Positions 28,405-37,460 of a stretch of 64,000 nt of DNA are shown here, piece by piece. The notes under the pieces were generated by a model, which saw only the letters and a program-made list of their open reading frames with translations, searched no databases and was not told the origin of the DNA. Made by a program: the position numbers and the translations under genes. The DNA lies in NCBI RefSeq assembly GCF_900108065.1, contig NZ_FNVQ01000001.1, positions 310,001 through 374,000 on the forward strand, written 5' to 3'. How positions within the stretch are numbered: position 1 is the first letter of the stretch; every line of letters begins with the position of its first letter. Source of the DNA: Marinobacterium lutimaris (lineage in GTDB: Bacteria; Pseudomonadota; Gammaproteobacteria; Pseudomonadales; Balneatricaceae).

Positions 28405-29673
28405 TTAGAACCCGAACAGGCGTGGCAGGAATGTCACGGTCTGAGGAATAAAGGTGATGATCGCCAATACTAGCAGCTCTACCGCGAAGAACGGCAGGAT
28501 GCGGCGTGAAATGGCGCCTATGCCGACGTTGGCGATGGAGTTGGATACGAACAGGCAGATACCCATGGGTGGCGTAATCAGGCCGATCATCAGGTTGAAG
28601 ATAACAACGATACCGAAGTGAACCGGGTCGATTCCAAAGCTCATGGCGATCGGGTGCAGAATCGGCAGCAGGATAAGCATCGCGGCGATACCTTCCAGAA
28701 ACAGACCAACCACCAGCAGGATGACGTTAACCATCAGCAGGAACACCAGCGGGTTGGATATTTCCGCCAGTACCATGGCGCTGACTTTCTGCGGCACCTG
28801 GGAGAAGGTAAGCATCCAGTTGGCCAGTGATACCACAGCGATAATGATCAGGATCACTGAGGAGTCGCGCATCGCATTAAGGAAGATGCGTGGTAGCTGG
28901 CTAACCTTCAGGCTTTTCAGAATGAACATACCGGCCAGCAGGGCATAGCCACCGGCGAGTGCCGCTGCTTCGGTCGGTGTCACAATGCCGGTCAAAATAG
29001 ATCCAACGATGAACACCGGCATAAACAGCGGCACCCAGGCGTCGATAAGGGCACGGAAACGGTCTTTCCAGGGCACCGGTTCATGCTGTTCCTCATAGTG
29101 GCCAGCAAAGGCACGAACATAGATGGAGAGCCCGATCGCCAGCAGCAATCCTGGTGCAACACCGGCCAGGAACAGGGCGGGTACCGAGACGCCGGTGGTG
29201 ATAAGCGCGTAGATGATCACCGGAATGCTTGGCGGGATCATCGGGCCGATCACCGATGAGGCTGCAGTCAGTGCTGCTGCGAAGTCACGGGGGTAGCCGC
29301 GCTTTTCCATCTCCGGAATAAAGATGCGCCCCAGTGCTGAGGTGTCCGCAACTGCGGAGCCGGAAAGGCCTGCGAAGATGACAGAGGCCCAGATGTTAAC
29401 CTGCGCCAGACCTGCTCGCATATGGCCGACGCAGGCCTTGGCGAAAGTGATGATGCGGCTGGTGATGCCGCTCTCGTTCATCAGCTCGCCGGCAAGTACG
29501 AACAGTGGGATCGCCAGAATCGCGAAGGAATCGAGGCCCGCGAAGATGCGTTGGCTGATCAGGCTAATCGGGAACGGCGTGTCGGCCAGGTGGGTCAGCA
29601 CGGCTAGAAGAATCGCAAAAGCGATAGGGCTACCTATGAGTAGCAGGGCGATAAGTACGATAAAACCGACCAT
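28405..29673 (-). CDS. dctM: TRAP transporter large permease (DctM)
   Basis: The 422-residue protein (ATG at 29673, ribosome site AGAGG) is the DctM large subunit with about 12 membrane helices. Typical motifs are [70 protein letters not shown] and [13 protein letters not shown]. It carries the sodium-coupled substrate path of the tripartite ATP-independent transporter. A longer upstream reading extends into dctQ and is rejected. The one-base spacing to dctQ shows a tight operon dctP-dctQ-dctM-aroQ. Confidence 0.94.
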   Translation of the reverse strand: MVGFIVLIALLLIGSPIAFAILLAVLTHLADTPFPISLISQRIFAGLDSFAILAIPLFVLAGELMNESGITSRIITFAKACVGHMRAGLAQVNIWASVIFAGLSGSAVADTSALGRIFIPEMEKRGYPRDFAAALTAASSVIGPMIPPSIPVIIYALITTGVSVPALFLAGVAPGLLLAIGLSIYVRAFAGHYEEQHEPVPWKDRFRALIDAWVPLFMPVFIVGSILTGIVTPTEAAALAGGYALLAGMFILKSLKVSQLPRIFLNAMRDSSVILIIIAVVSLANWMLTFSQVPQKVSAMVLAEISNPLVFLLMVNVILLVVGLFLEGIAAMLILLPILHPIAMSFGIDPVHFGIVVIFNLMIGLITPPMGICLFVSNSIANVGIGAISRRILPFFAVELLVLAIITFIPQTVTFLPRLFGF

Positions 29674-29674
29674 A

Positions 29675-30148
29675 TTAGACCTCTGCCTCGTAACGCTTCG
29701 CTTTGAAATGAGACGGAATCTGGAACAGGGCTGCAATAACCAGGCAGACCCCGCCAATGACCATCGCGGACTGGAAGACGCTCATTGGCAGTCCGGTGCC
29801 CGGTGCATCAATGCCGCCACGTTTCATGACGAACAGATAGCCGGACCAGGCGAGAACCACGCCGGTGCCCAGGGTGATGAGGTCCAGCACCAGGTTGAGA
29901 ATGCGTGTTAGCAGAGTAGGGAGGCCCTGCTTCAGGAAGCCAAATTTGATATGGATGTCTTCCATGTAGCACAGCACGGTGCCAAACATGGTGCCGTAGA
30001 TCATGGCGTATTTTGCTACTTCTTCGCTCCATTGGATTGGAGCGTTGAGCAGGTAGCGGGACAGACTACTGACCAGTACGACGCCGAATACGACAGCCAA
30101 GGAGCCGCCAGTGGCAATTGCCAGGAGTTTCTTAAACAGAGATTTCAT
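29675..30148 (-). CDS. dctQ: TRAP transporter small permease (DctQ)
   Basis: The 157-residue protein has four membrane helices with the DctQ pattern: SLSRYLLNAPIQWSEEVAKY in the first half (the conserved RY...W.EE motif), then GTVLCYMEDIHIKFGFLK, and two later helices. DctQ pairs with DctM in the inner membrane. It stands between dctP and dctM. Confidence 0.92.
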   Translation of the reverse strand: MKSLFKKLLAIATGGSLAVVFGVVLVSSLSRYLLNAPIQWSEEVAKYAMIYGTMFGTVLCYMEDIHIKFGFLKQGLPTLLTRILNLVLDLITLGTGVVLAWSGYLFVMKRGGIDAPGTGLPMSVFQSAMVIGGVCLVIAALFQIPSHFKAKRYEAEV

Positions 30149-30180
30149 AGGGGCTAGCCCGGGATAAGCGGTTGGGAGGC

Positions 30181-30207
30181 GGGCGCCGAAGCCTCCGTTC
30201 AGCGCCC
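30181..30207 (-). terminator. Intercistronic hairpin between dctP and dctQ
   Basis: Arms 30181-30186 and 30202-30207 (GGGCGC/GCGCCC), extended by an inner GAA/TTC pair, lie in the 72-base gap after dctP. There is no T-tract. Such hairpins often protect the dctP message so that more binding protein than permease is made. Confidence 0.5.
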
Positions 30208-30220
30208 GTATTGTGGGGAC

Positions 30221-31246
30221 TTAGTCAGCTGAAGCGGTTTTTACCGCATTCAGTGCTTTGTCGACCCACTCCGGTTCGATTTCGGTTTTCAGCCACTCGA
30301 CCACTGCCGGCTGAGCTGCTGCCTGGAACTGGGCCTGCTGCTCCGCAGTCAGGGAGGTGATCTCCATGCCGTTCTCGGCCAGCTCACCTAGGCCTTTGGC
30401 CGAGTTGACCTGCTGGATAGCACGACCGACGGTGCCGGCGATGATAGCGGCGCGTTGGATCAGCGCACGGTCCTTCTCTTCCAGGCCCTGGTAGACCGCT
30501 TCATTGATCACCAGGAAGTCGGTGCCGTAGATGTGGTTATCCAGGGTGATGTATTTCTGCAGTTCATAGAACTTGTTCGCAGCGATAACGCTGACCGGGT
30601 TTTCCTGACCGTCGACTACACCGGTAGAGAGTGCAGAAGGTACTTCAGGCCAGGCGATCGGTGTCGGCTCACCGCCCATGGACTTAACCATCTCAACAAA
30701 CAGCGGCACGGTCATTACGCGAATTTTCAGACCTTCAAGATCTTTAGGCTCGCTGATCGGGCGTTTGGAGTTGGTGAAGTTGCGGAAGCCGGTTTCACCG
30801 TATGCAAGGGTGCGCAGGCCGGTTTTTTCCAGGCAGTGCTGGGAAAGATCCTTGCCGAACTGCCCATCGAGTACTTTCCAGGCGATCGGTGCGGAAGGGA
30901 ACAGGTAAGGAGTATCGAGAACGGCGGCCTCTTTGCAGACTTTACTGAAAGCGCCGGAAACCATCGCCATGCTCAGGGTTGCGTCCTGGGCTGACTGGAT
31001 CAGGTCGGTTTCACCGCCAAGCTGTCCGTTAGGGTAAACATTAACTTCGATGCGGCCGCCGGACTCGGCTTCAACCAGCTGTTTGAACACCTGCGTGGCT
31101 GCGCCTTTTTTGGAGGTCTGCCACTCGGGAGGGTCAACGTGACCAAGGGTCAGTGTGATGTCGGCTGCGAGGGCCTGGGCTGAGAGAATGCCGGCCATCA
31201 GAGGAGTTGCCAGGGCGGCGGCAAGGGTCTTCTTCGAAAACTTCAT
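30221..31246 (-). CDS. dctP: TRAP transporter substrate-binding protein (DctP)
   Basis: The 341-residue product has a signal peptide (KFSKKTLAAALATPLMAGIL, then SAQALA) and the DctP fold: LTLGHVDPPEWQTSKKGA, EAESGGRIEVNVYPNGQLGG, GLKIRVMTVPLFVEMVKSMG (with the conserved substrate-binding Arg), TPIAWPEVPSALSTGVVDGQ and ENPVSVI. It captures a carboxylate in the periplasm for DctQM. Its place upstream of aroQ and divergent from aroE suggests quinate, shikimate or a related hydroxy-acid; this is an inference from context. Confidence 0.92.
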   Translation of the reverse strand: MKFSKKTLAAALATPLMAGILSAQALAADITLTLGHVDPPEWQTSKKGAATQVFKQLVEAESGGRIEVNVYPNGQLGGETDLIQSAQDATLSMAMVSGAFSKVCKEAAVLDTPYLFPSAPIAWKVLDGQFGKDLSQHCLEKTGLRTLAYGETGFRNFTNSKRPISEPKDLEGLKIRVMTVPLFVEMVKSMGGEPTPIAWPEVPSALSTGVVDGQENPVSVIAANKFYELQKYITLDNHIYGTDFLVINEAVYQGLEEKDRALIQRAAIIAGTVGRAIQQVNSAKGLGELAENGMEITSLTAEQQAQFQAAAQPAVVEWLKTEIEPEWVDKALNAVKTASAD

Positions 31247-31610
31247 ACTGTTTTCCTTATTGTTCTCACGCGGAGATGCGATCCATTGCTCAGAGGGAAG
31301 CGCTCACCGCAGTTTATTTTTTTAAGTGCCAGTCGCGGCCTTTTATGGGGTAGGCGCGCAGGCTGCCATACTCAAGTTGTTGGAGGCTAGCAATACAATT
31401 GACTAGGGTCAAGTCTGTAGGTTTAAATAAAAAATATCCTATATTATTGGTTTTGCCATACACTTGCCTCTCAAGCCCGATCTGACCGGCTCCATAAGAT
31501 TAGTTCGGTTGCGTCAGGATCGCCTGCAAGCTATTCCAATAGGGTTACCGTCAAAGTGTTCTCACTCGGTCTGAATGGGCGGGTGTGTGTTGTATTCAGG
31601 AGAAAAATAA
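31247..31610. promoter_or_regulatory. Divergent control region of dctPQM-aroQ and aroE
   Basis: This 364-base region separates the two transcription units and holds the motif copy at 31428-31447. TTTAAATAAAAAATATCC and nearby AT-rich sequence suggest promoter elements, but no single pair is clear. The aroE gene has AGGAG 9 nt before its ATG. Confidence 0.45.
31428..31447 (+). promoter_or_regulatory. Candidate regulator site, copy 1 (AAAATATCCTATATT)
   Basis: AAAAATATCCTATATT is shared, in 15 of 16 positions, with the reverse complement of copy 2 upstream of quiC. It lies about 185 bases from dctP and about 165 from aroE. One of the two GntR/FCD regulators of the island is the likely ligand; this is an inference. 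Confidence 0.45.
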
Positions 31611-32462
31611 ATGATCAAGCTGGGTCTGATTGGACAGTCTATTGCCAAGTCCCGTGCCCCCTCGCTGCATATCATGCTGGGTGAGGTTTATGGCATCGAT
31701 GTCAGTTACGAGTTGCATGAGCCGCGCGATACCAGTGCCGAGGCTTTCGCCGAAACACTGGGCCAGATGCGGGCAGAAGGATACAGCGGCACCAATGTGA
31801 CCTTTCCCTATAAGCAGATTGCTGTGAATTACGCCGATAACGTCAACGAGGCGGTAAAGCTTGTTGGTTCCACCAACACGCTGTCGTTGCAGGAGCAGGT
31901 GAGTGCTGCGAATACCGACTATACCGGCTTTATCCGGGGCTATCGCAGCCGTCGTAACGATGCCGAGGCCGGTCGGGTGTTGATCCTCGGTGCGGGCGGC
32001 GTTGGTCGCGCTGTTGCGTTTGGGCTCTTTGAGGTGGGCGCAAGCGAGGTTCTGATTTTTGATCTGGACGAAAAGGGGGCGGCCGGCCTTTGCGCTGCGC
32101 TGAATGCCGCCGGCAAGCGCGCACGCGTGGTGCGTAAGGATGAGCTGGCCGATGCCGCCCGTTCCGCTGATGGGCTGGTTAACTGCACGCCGGTGGGTCA
32201 TTACAAAACGCCTGGCAATCCGCTTGCAGCAGAGCTGTTTGGCGGCCAGTCCTGGGCGTTTGATGCAGTCTATACGCCGATGGATACCGAGTTTCTTCAG
32301 GCCGCGCATAGCAGTGGGCTGCAACTGGTCTCAGGCTTTGATCTCTTTATTTATCAGGGGCTTGATGCCTTTGAAATCTTCACCCAGCGTAAGGTTGATC
32401 CCGCTCGGGCGATCCAGCGATTCAAGGAAAAGTTCGAGATTCATAGCGACCTGGTCGATTGA
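31611..32462 (+). CDS. Shikimate/quinate dehydrogenase, AroE family, NAD-type
   Basis: The 283-residue protein has the AroE fold: LIGQSIAKSRAPSLH (substrate-binding SxS region, here SIAKS), SGTNVTFPYKQI (catalytic Lys), VGSTNTL, NTDYTGF (catalytic Asp), the Rossmann motif GAGGVGRAVAFGLFE and a C-terminal LFIYQGLDAFEIFT. After the second Rossmann strand it has LIFDLDEKG instead of the NRT motif that binds NADP phosphate; the Asp suggests NAD, as in catabolic QsuD-like enzymes. It would oxidise shikimate to 3-dehydroshikimate, or quinate to 3-dehydroquinate. The neighbours (aroQ, quiC, TRAP) support a catabolic role. Confidence 0.88.
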   Translation: MIKLGLIGQSIAKSRAPSLHIMLGEVYGIDVSYELHEPRDTSAEAFAETLGQMRAEGYSGTNVTFPYKQIAVNYADNVNEAVKLVGSTNTLSLQEQVSAANTDYTGFIRGYRSRRNDAEAGRVLILGAGGVGRAVAFGLFEVGASEVLIFDLDEKGAAGLCAALNAAGKRARVVRKDELADAARSADGLVNCTPVGHYKTPGNPLAAELFGGQSWAFDAVYTPMDTEFLQAAHSSGLQLVSGFDLFIYQGLDAFEIFTQRKVDPARAIQRFKEKFEIHSDLVD

Positions 32463-32552
32463 TTGGGGCTGACCTGGAAACTCCGCCGGAGGTTGGGGTG
32501 TTGTTTTGTCAGTGCGTGGTTGGCTGGCCAGGATTTTCTGATCGAGCTGTTT

Positions 32553-32578
32553 AGAGGAGGGATTCCTCCTCTTTTTTT
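32553..32578 (+). terminator. Terminator of the aroE-like gene
   Basis: An 8-bp stem (32553-32560 with 32565-32572) and a run of T residues separate the dehydrogenase gene from the following regulator. Confidence 0.92.
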
Positions 32579-32655
32579 ATTGTCTTTATCACATGTTGTT
32601 CCGGCGCGATTTTTTTCCGCCGACTGGTGTAACATGGGCGAAAAAAGAGGTCCGT

Positions 32656-33336
32656 GTGAGCAGTATGAATCTTAGTGTGGAACGTAAGCTTGTGGGCGAG
32701 TCTGCTTACGAACAGCTCCGCAATCACATAATGCAGGGCAAGCTGACGCCGGGGCAAAAGCTCAAACTCAATGCTCTGCGCGATGAATACGGTGTCAGCG
32801 TCAATACGCTGCGCGAGACGCTGATGCGTTTGGCATCCGATGGTTTTGTCGAGGTTGAGGGGCAAAAAGGGTTTCGCGTAAAACCGGTCTCCATTGCCGA
32901 TCTCGAAGAGCTGGTAGAGCTGCGCAGGACCCTGGAAACCCTGGGTCTACGTAAGTCGATGGCAAACAAGTCTGGGCATATGGACTGGAAGTCCAAGCTG
33001 ATCAGTACTCACTACCGTCTCAGCTGCATGGAAAAACTGATGATGGAGGATGAGTCGTCTAACGTTCAGGAGTGGGAGAAGGCGGACCGCGATTTTCATC
33101 GTGCGATCGTCTCCAACTGTGGCTCACAGCAGCTCATGCGTTATCACGCCTCTATTCTCGAGCTGTCGATGCGTTATCAGCTGTTGGCTCTAAGTAAACG
33201 ACCGTTCCGTGGTGAAGCGGCGGCTGAGGAGCATCGCGAGTTGCTTGATGCGCTTGTGAGCGATGATGTTGAAAAGGCGGTAGAGATGCTGGGCGACCAT
33301 ATCACCAAGGGCGCTCAAAAAATCCCCGAGTTTTAA
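32656..33336 (+). CDS. GntR family transcriptional regulator (FadR/FCD type), first copy
   Basis: From GTG 32656 (AGAGG 5 nt upstream) the product is 226 residues. The N-terminal winged helix (about 10-75) has AYEQLRNHIMQGKLTPGQKL and DEYGVSVNTLRETLMRLASD. The C-terminal FCD domain (about 85-220) is all-helical, with DRDFHRAIVSNCGS and HRELLDALVSDDVEKAVEML, including the His and Asp residues that bind metal or carboxylate ligands in the family. It probably senses a pathway intermediate and represses the island. It is preceded by a terminator and so has its own promoter. Confidence 0.9.
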   Translation: MSSMNLSVERKLVGESAYEQLRNHIMQGKLTPGQKLKLNALRDEYGVSVNTLRETLMRLASDGFVEVEGQKGFRVKPVSIADLEELVELRRTLETLGLRKSMANKSGHMDWKSKLISTHYRLSCMEKLMMEDESSNVQEWEKADRDFHRAIVSNCGSQQLMRYHASILELSMRYQLLALSKRPFRGEAAAEEHRELLDALVSDDVEKAVEMLGDHITKGAQKIPEF

Positions 33337-33368
33337 CCCCACCTCTTTCAGCCGTAAAGGCTTCTCTT

Positions 33369-33397
33369 GTAAGGCTGGCCGTTCCTGCCAGCCTTAC
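33369..33397. terminator. Hairpin between the convergent gntR and AEC permease genes
   Basis: A perfect 11-bp stem (33369-33379 with 33387-33397) with a seven-base loop lies between two convergent genes, as expected for a bidirectional terminator. The T-tract is poor. Confidence 0.6.
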
Positions 33398-33419
33398 TTA
33401 TCTGACTATCGGCTTAGCG

Positions 33420-34352
33420 TCAGGTTAGTACGCTCAAAAGCAGTGTGATGGTCACAAACGACAGTACCGTTGTAATCAGCAACATGCTGGCACAGGTGCT
33501 GCGAAAACCGTAATTACCGCCAATGATTGGGAACACGCTCATCATCGGCATCGCCGCAATAATCATCACGGCCAGCTCCAGCCTTGGATCGAAAGGTGGC
33601 CAGAACCAGAGCACCAAGGCCACCAGTAACGGGTGTAGCAGGAGTTTACCGGCTACAACGGTGCCAATGCTGTAGATGTTGCCGCGAATCTGTGTGCCCA
33701 TCAGCGATGCGCCTATCACGAACAGGGCGGTGGGTGCGGAGGCCCGAGCCAGCATCGACAGGGCTTCGTTGACCATGGCAGGCATCTGGATCGACAGGGA
33801 TGAGCAGAAAAGGCCGGCGGCGATAGCGATGATCAGAGGGTTGCGGGTGATGCGTGAGAGCACCGGCAGCCAGATATTGCCTGAATTTTCTCCCTCCTTG
33901 CGCCGGCCTGACTCAATAATGATCAGGGCGAGCGGCAGAATGACAATATTTTCCACCATGATCGCCAGCGCGAATGCCTGGGTGATCGGCGAGTCAAACA
34001 CCTGCATCAATATTGGGAAGCCGATAAAGGCACTGTTGGGTATCGACATGCCGATCCCTTTTACACCGCTTTCTACCAGCGATTTGCGCAGCAGAAACTT
34101 ATGCAACGCGATGCCGCTGAGCAGCGCGAAGAGCGAGCCCAGTGCATATACTGCCAGGTAGTTCGGCTCGATGACCTCTTTAAAGTCCATGTTCGAGATG
34201 GTGCTGAACATCAGCGCAGGCAGTGCAAAATAGATGACGAAGCGGCCCAGTCCGGGGATCGCGTCCTGCGGCATCAGCCGGGTTTTAACGGCAATATAGC
34301 CCAGAGCGATAAGCAGGAAGATGGGGGCGGTAATCGATAAAACAGCAAGCAT
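33420..34352 (-). CDS. AEC family permease (auxin efflux carrier-like)
   Basis: The 310-residue protein has about ten membrane helices in two inverted halves. Family signatures include ITAPIFLLIALGYIAVK, GRFVIYFALPALMFSTI, IPNSAFIGFPILMQVF and APTALFVIGASLMG. AEC permeases carry small organic anions. In this island it could import or export an acid intermediate such as shikimate or protocatechuate, in addition to the TRAP system. The ATG at 34352 is chosen because GGAGAG precedes it; an ATG at 34364 is possible. It is divergent from quiC. Confidence 0.88.
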   Translation of the reverse strand: MLAVLSITAPIFLLIALGYIAVKTRLMPQDAIPGLGRFVIYFALPALMFSTISNMDFKEVIEPNYLAVYALGSLFALLSGIALHKFLLRKSLVESGVKGIGMSIPNSAFIGFPILMQVFDSPITQAFALAIMVENIVILPLALIIIESGRRKEGENSGNIWLPVLSRITRNPLIIAIAAGLFCSSLSIQMPAMVNEALSMLARASAPTALFVIGASLMGTQIRGNIYSIGTVVAGKLLLHPLLVALVLWFWPPFDPRLELAVMIIAAMPMMSVFPIIGGNYGFRSTCASMLLITTVLSFVTITLLLSVLT

Positions 34353-34672
34353 CGTTCTCTCCATGAAGGCGCTTCAGCCTGGCGGTTCCTGCTACCTTTC
34401 TTATTGGACAAAGGGCCGGCTAAGGGCGAAAAGCATAGGCAAGGGCGACCTATTCTCGCCTTTAGTGCGCAGGTTGTGAAATAAGCTTTACGTGTCTATC
34501 TATTCAAAATGTTGATGTCTACGATAAGTGCTTAGATGGTATGTGTTTCGTTTGATCGGTTAAAAATAAAAAGATAGGATATTTTTACTTTCATCCATCT
34601 GAATGGCTGCCGACCCTGTCGCCAGGGCGACTCGTGTGTGCAGCAGCGACAACTTCCAAGCGGGGAACAATA
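34353..34672. promoter_or_regulatory. Divergent control region of the AEC permease and quiC
   Basis: This 320-base region contains the second copy of the shared motif at 34570-34588, about 85 bases before the quiC start. An AT-rich stretch at 34540-34590 probably contains the quiC promoter. Confidence 0.45.
34570..34588 (-). promoter_or_regulatory. Candidate regulator site, copy 2 (TAAAAATATCCTATCTT)
   Basis: Read on the minus strand this is TAAAAATATCCTATCTT, nearly identical to copy 1 in the dctP/aroE control region. It lies where an operator of the quiC promoter would be expected. Confidence 0.45.
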
Positions 34673-36532
34673 ATGAAAAAGGCGCTAGCCACCGTGACGC
34701 TGTCGGGATCTCTGCCGGCTAAACTCGAAGCTGCTGCCGCGGCAGGTTTTCAAGGTATAGAGATCTTTGAGAACGATCTGACCCAGTTCAACGGATCCCC
34801 GGCAGATGTGCGGCGCATGGCTGAAGACCTTGGGCTTGAGATCATCGCGCTGCAGCCGTTCCGCGACATGGAAGGGATGCCGGAACCCTACCGCAGCCAG
34901 AAGATGTATTACATTCAGCGCAAGTTCGACCTGATGCATGAGTTGGGCACCGACCGTCTGCTGATGTGCAGTAACGTGTCGCCCCATGCGAGCAGTGATC
35001 GGGCGCAGTGTGCCGCCGATCTCCATGAGATTGCAGAGATGGCATCCCGCGAAGGGCTGCGTGCCGGTTATGAAGCCCTGGCCTGGGGCCGTCACATCGC
35101 CGATTACGAAGATGCCTGGGACCTGGTCAAACGGGCTGACCATCCCGCTCTGGGGATCAACCTCGATACCTTCCATATGTTTGCCCGCGGCAATACGCTG
35201 GATTGCCTGCGCAACGAGATCCCGGTCGAGAAGATCGCCCTTGTGCAGGTGGCTGATGCGCCGATCATGCAGATGGATGTGTTGCAGTATAGCCGTCACT
35301 TTCGCTGCTTCCCCGGACAGGGTGACCTGCCGGTGGTCGAGTTTGTGCAGTGCCTGAAAGACAAGGGCTTTGACGATTACCTCTCGCACGAGATCTTTAA
35401 CGATGAGTTTCGTTCTTCCTCGCCGAAAGAGAAGGCGGTGGATGGCGTTCGTTCACTGATCTGGCTCGAAGAGCAGGTCGGTAAGGATGCATCGATTCCT
35501 GAGCCGGAAATCACCGACGTTGAGTTCGTAGAGTTCGCTGTTGAGGGCGAAAGTGGTGAAGAGCTGGTTCAGCTCCTCCAGAGCCTGGGTTTCCGTGAAA
35601 CACACAAGCACCGTTCCAAAAACGTGAGCCTGATGCGCCAGGGTGATATCAACCTGGTACTGAACCGTGAGCCTGAAAGTCTGGCCCGTGAACATTACCA
35701 GCTCCACGGTGTTTCGGTCTGTGCTCTGGCCCTGGCAACCAATAACCTGAAGGCGCTGCTGGAGCGTTCCGAGCGCTACAAGCTGACCCGGTTCGCTAAC
35801 CAGGCGGGCCCTGGCGAGCTCAACATTCCGGCGGTTCGTGGTGTCGGTGACAGCCTGGTCTATTTCGTTGAGCGCAGCAGCAACTTCCGCTTCTTTGATA
35901 TCGATTTTGTACCGGTGGCCGGTGAAGAGAGCGGACTGGGCTTAGCGCGGATTGACCATATTGGTCAGTCGGTGGCGAATACCGATTTCCTGTCCGCCTC
36001 GTTCTTCTATAAATCCCTGTTCGACTTCACCATTGAGCCGAGCCAGGATCTGCCGGATATCTATGGCCTGGTGGTTAGCCGTACCGCTGAAAGTCGAAAT
36101 GGCCGGGTACGTATTCCGATCAATATGAGTGAAGCACGGCAGGCGTCGCCGCAGCGCTTTATTCAGCGTTCAAGAGGCTCGGGTTTCCAGCAGGTTGCGT
36201 TTGAATGTGACGATATTTTCGTTGCGGCGTCAGGGGTTGATAGCGACAAGGTGCTGCCGGTGCCCGGTAACTACTATCGCGATATTGAGGCCAAGTTTGC
36301 GCTCGATCCTGAATTGATTGAACGCCTGCAGAGCCTGAATATTCTGTACGACCGCGATGAGAAGGGCGGTGAGTTCTTCCACTTCTACACCCTGGAAACC
36401 CATGGGGTATTTTTTGAAGTGGCGCAGCGCAAGGGCGGCTACAGTCGTTACGGTGAGGCGAATGCGCATATCCGCTTTGCGGCACAGTCGCGCTATTACG
36501 AGTTGTCTGATGATGAGGGGGAGCTGTCCTGA
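34673..36532 (+). CDS. quiC: 3-Dehydroshikimate dehydratase QuiC with fused HPPD-like domain
   Basis: From ATG 34673 (CGGGGAA upstream) the product is 619 residues. The N-terminal half (1 to about 275) is a xylose-isomerase-like TIM barrel with the metal-ligand residues E134 (YEALAWG), D165 (NLDTFH), Q192 (VQVADA) and E240 (HEIFND). It converts 3-dehydroshikimate to protocatechuate. The C-terminal half (about 290-600) has two VOC units resembling 4-hydroxyphenylpyruvate dioxygenase (RIDHIGQSV, FFEVAQRKG). The second expected metal histidine is Gln in GFQQVAFE, so dioxygenase activity is unlikely, as described for QuiC1-type fusions. This is the key enzyme of the island. Confidence 0.93.
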   Translation: MKKALATVTLSGSLPAKLEAAAAAGFQGIEIFENDLTQFNGSPADVRRMAEDLGLEIIALQPFRDMEGMPEPYRSQKMYYIQRKFDLMHELGTDRLLMCSNVSPHASSDRAQCAADLHEIAEMASREGLRAGYEALAWGRHIADYEDAWDLVKRADHPALGINLDTFHMFARGNTLDCLRNEIPVEKIALVQVADAPIMQMDVLQYSRHFRCFPGQGDLPVVEFVQCLKDKGFDDYLSHEIFNDEFRSSSPKEKAVDGVRSLIWLEEQVGKDASIPEPEITDVEFVEFAVEGESGEELVQLLQSLGFRETHKHRSKNVSLMRQGDINLVLNREPESLAREHYQLHGVSVCALALATNNLKALLERSERYKLTRFANQAGPGELNIPAVRGVGDSLVYFVERSSNFRFFDIDFVPVAGEESGLGLARIDHIGQSVANTDFLSASFFYKSLFDFTIEPSQDLPDIYGLVVSRTAESRNGRVRIPINMSEARQASPQRFIQRSRGSGFQQVAFECDDIFVAASGVDSDKVLPVPGNYYRDIEAKFALDPELIERLQSLNILYDRDEKGGEFFHFYTLETHGVFFEVAQRKGGYSRYGEANAHIRFAAQSRYYELSDDEGELS

Positions 36533-36564
36533 TTCATCTGTCTCTGTATACGTAGCTAAAAAGA

Positions 36565-36588
36565 ATCGGGCGCCTTTGGGCGCCCGAT
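36565..36588. terminator. Bidirectional terminator between quiC and the QuiC-like paralog
   Basis: A 10-bp perfect stem (36565-36574 with 36579-36588) with a TTTG loop lies between two convergent genes. T-rich sequence follows on the plus strand. Confidence 0.75.
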
Positions 36589-36601
36589 CTGTTTGTTGCT
36601 G

Positions 36602-37447
36602 TTAAGCTCCGATCTTCTCCAGAATCCACTCTCTGGAGCGCACCGCATGTTGTATCGACTCCGCTGGTGCCATGGCCAGATATTTGTCGTTATACACATC
36701 AAAGACGAAATCCCCACCGAAGCCCTTGTCTACACAGTACTTCACCAACCCGCAGATACTGGCGCCATGGCTGCCCTCGCCTGGATAGAGACGATGGTGG
36801 CGGGCGATATCGATCTGGTCTTCAACCAACGGTACTGATGTCATGGCGAAATCGGATAGCTGCACCAGGCTGATAGCCGAAGCCGGTATCTCATCCAAAA
36901 CATCTGGCGCCTGCATCTGAGCCTGCAACTGATAGCTGTCGAGCACCAGGCTGAGATTGCTGTTGTCGGCTTGCTGGATCAGATTCCAGGCTGAGACATA
37001 GGTGTTGATGCTTGGTGACCAGGAGAGAGGCTTGAAGCCGATTTTAACCCCAAGTGGTGTGGCCAGCGTGGCCAGGGTACGAAGATCTGCGGCGATTCGG
37101 TCCGCGTCGAGTTTTACATGGGTGGACGTAGCCGGGGTGACAATCAGCAGTCGACATCCCAGCCTGCGCATCAGGCGAAGATAGGATTTGGCCAGCTCCA
37201 TTTTGTAGGCCAGGATCCTGCCCGAATGACCGCCAAAATCCTTTACCTCCTGCAAGGCGCTGATCTGAACACCACTCTGCTTGATCAGCTCGACCGAGCC
37301 AGAAACCCCATCGCTGGAGCCGGAGAGGTCCAAAGCTCCAAGCTCGACGGAGCGGAAGCCCGCAGCGGTTATTACCTTGAGTTTTTCGTCCAGGCTCCCG
37401 GTGAGGCTAAGGGTGCTGATGGAAAAGTTGGGCGCTTGCATGCTCAT
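36602..37447 (-). CDS. TIM-barrel protein, degenerate paralog of the QuiC dehydratase domain
   Basis: The 281-residue product (ATG 37447, TGGAG just upstream) is related to the dehydratase half of QuiC: ISTLSLTGSLDEKLKVITAA, GFRSVELGALDL, LQEVKDFGGH, LLIVTPATST, LVLDSYQLQ, SLVQLSDFA and DVYNDKYL. At the four metal-ligand positions of QuiC it has K (GFKPLSW instead of GYEALAW), D, Q and D (DVYND instead of EIFND). Loss of the first Glu and change of the last argue against dehydratase activity. It lies 13 bases after the partner gene that resembles the C-terminal half of QuiC. It may be a regulatory or non-catalytic partner, or act on a different substrate. Confidence 0.8.
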   Translation of the reverse strand: MSMQAPNFSISTLSLTGSLDEKLKVITAAGFRSVELGALDLSGSSDGVSGSVELIKQSGVQISALQEVKDFGGHSGRILAYKMELAKSYLRLMRRLGCRLLIVTPATSTHVKLDADRIAADLRTLATLATPLGVKIGFKPLSWSPSINTYVSAWNLIQQADNSNLSLVLDSYQLQAQMQAPDVLDEIPASAISLVQLSDFAMTSVPLVEDQIDIARHHRLYPGEGSHGASICGLVKYCVDKGFGGDFVFDVYNDKYLAMAPAESIQHAVRSREWILEKIGA

Positions 37448-37460
37448 GGCTCCAGACCGT

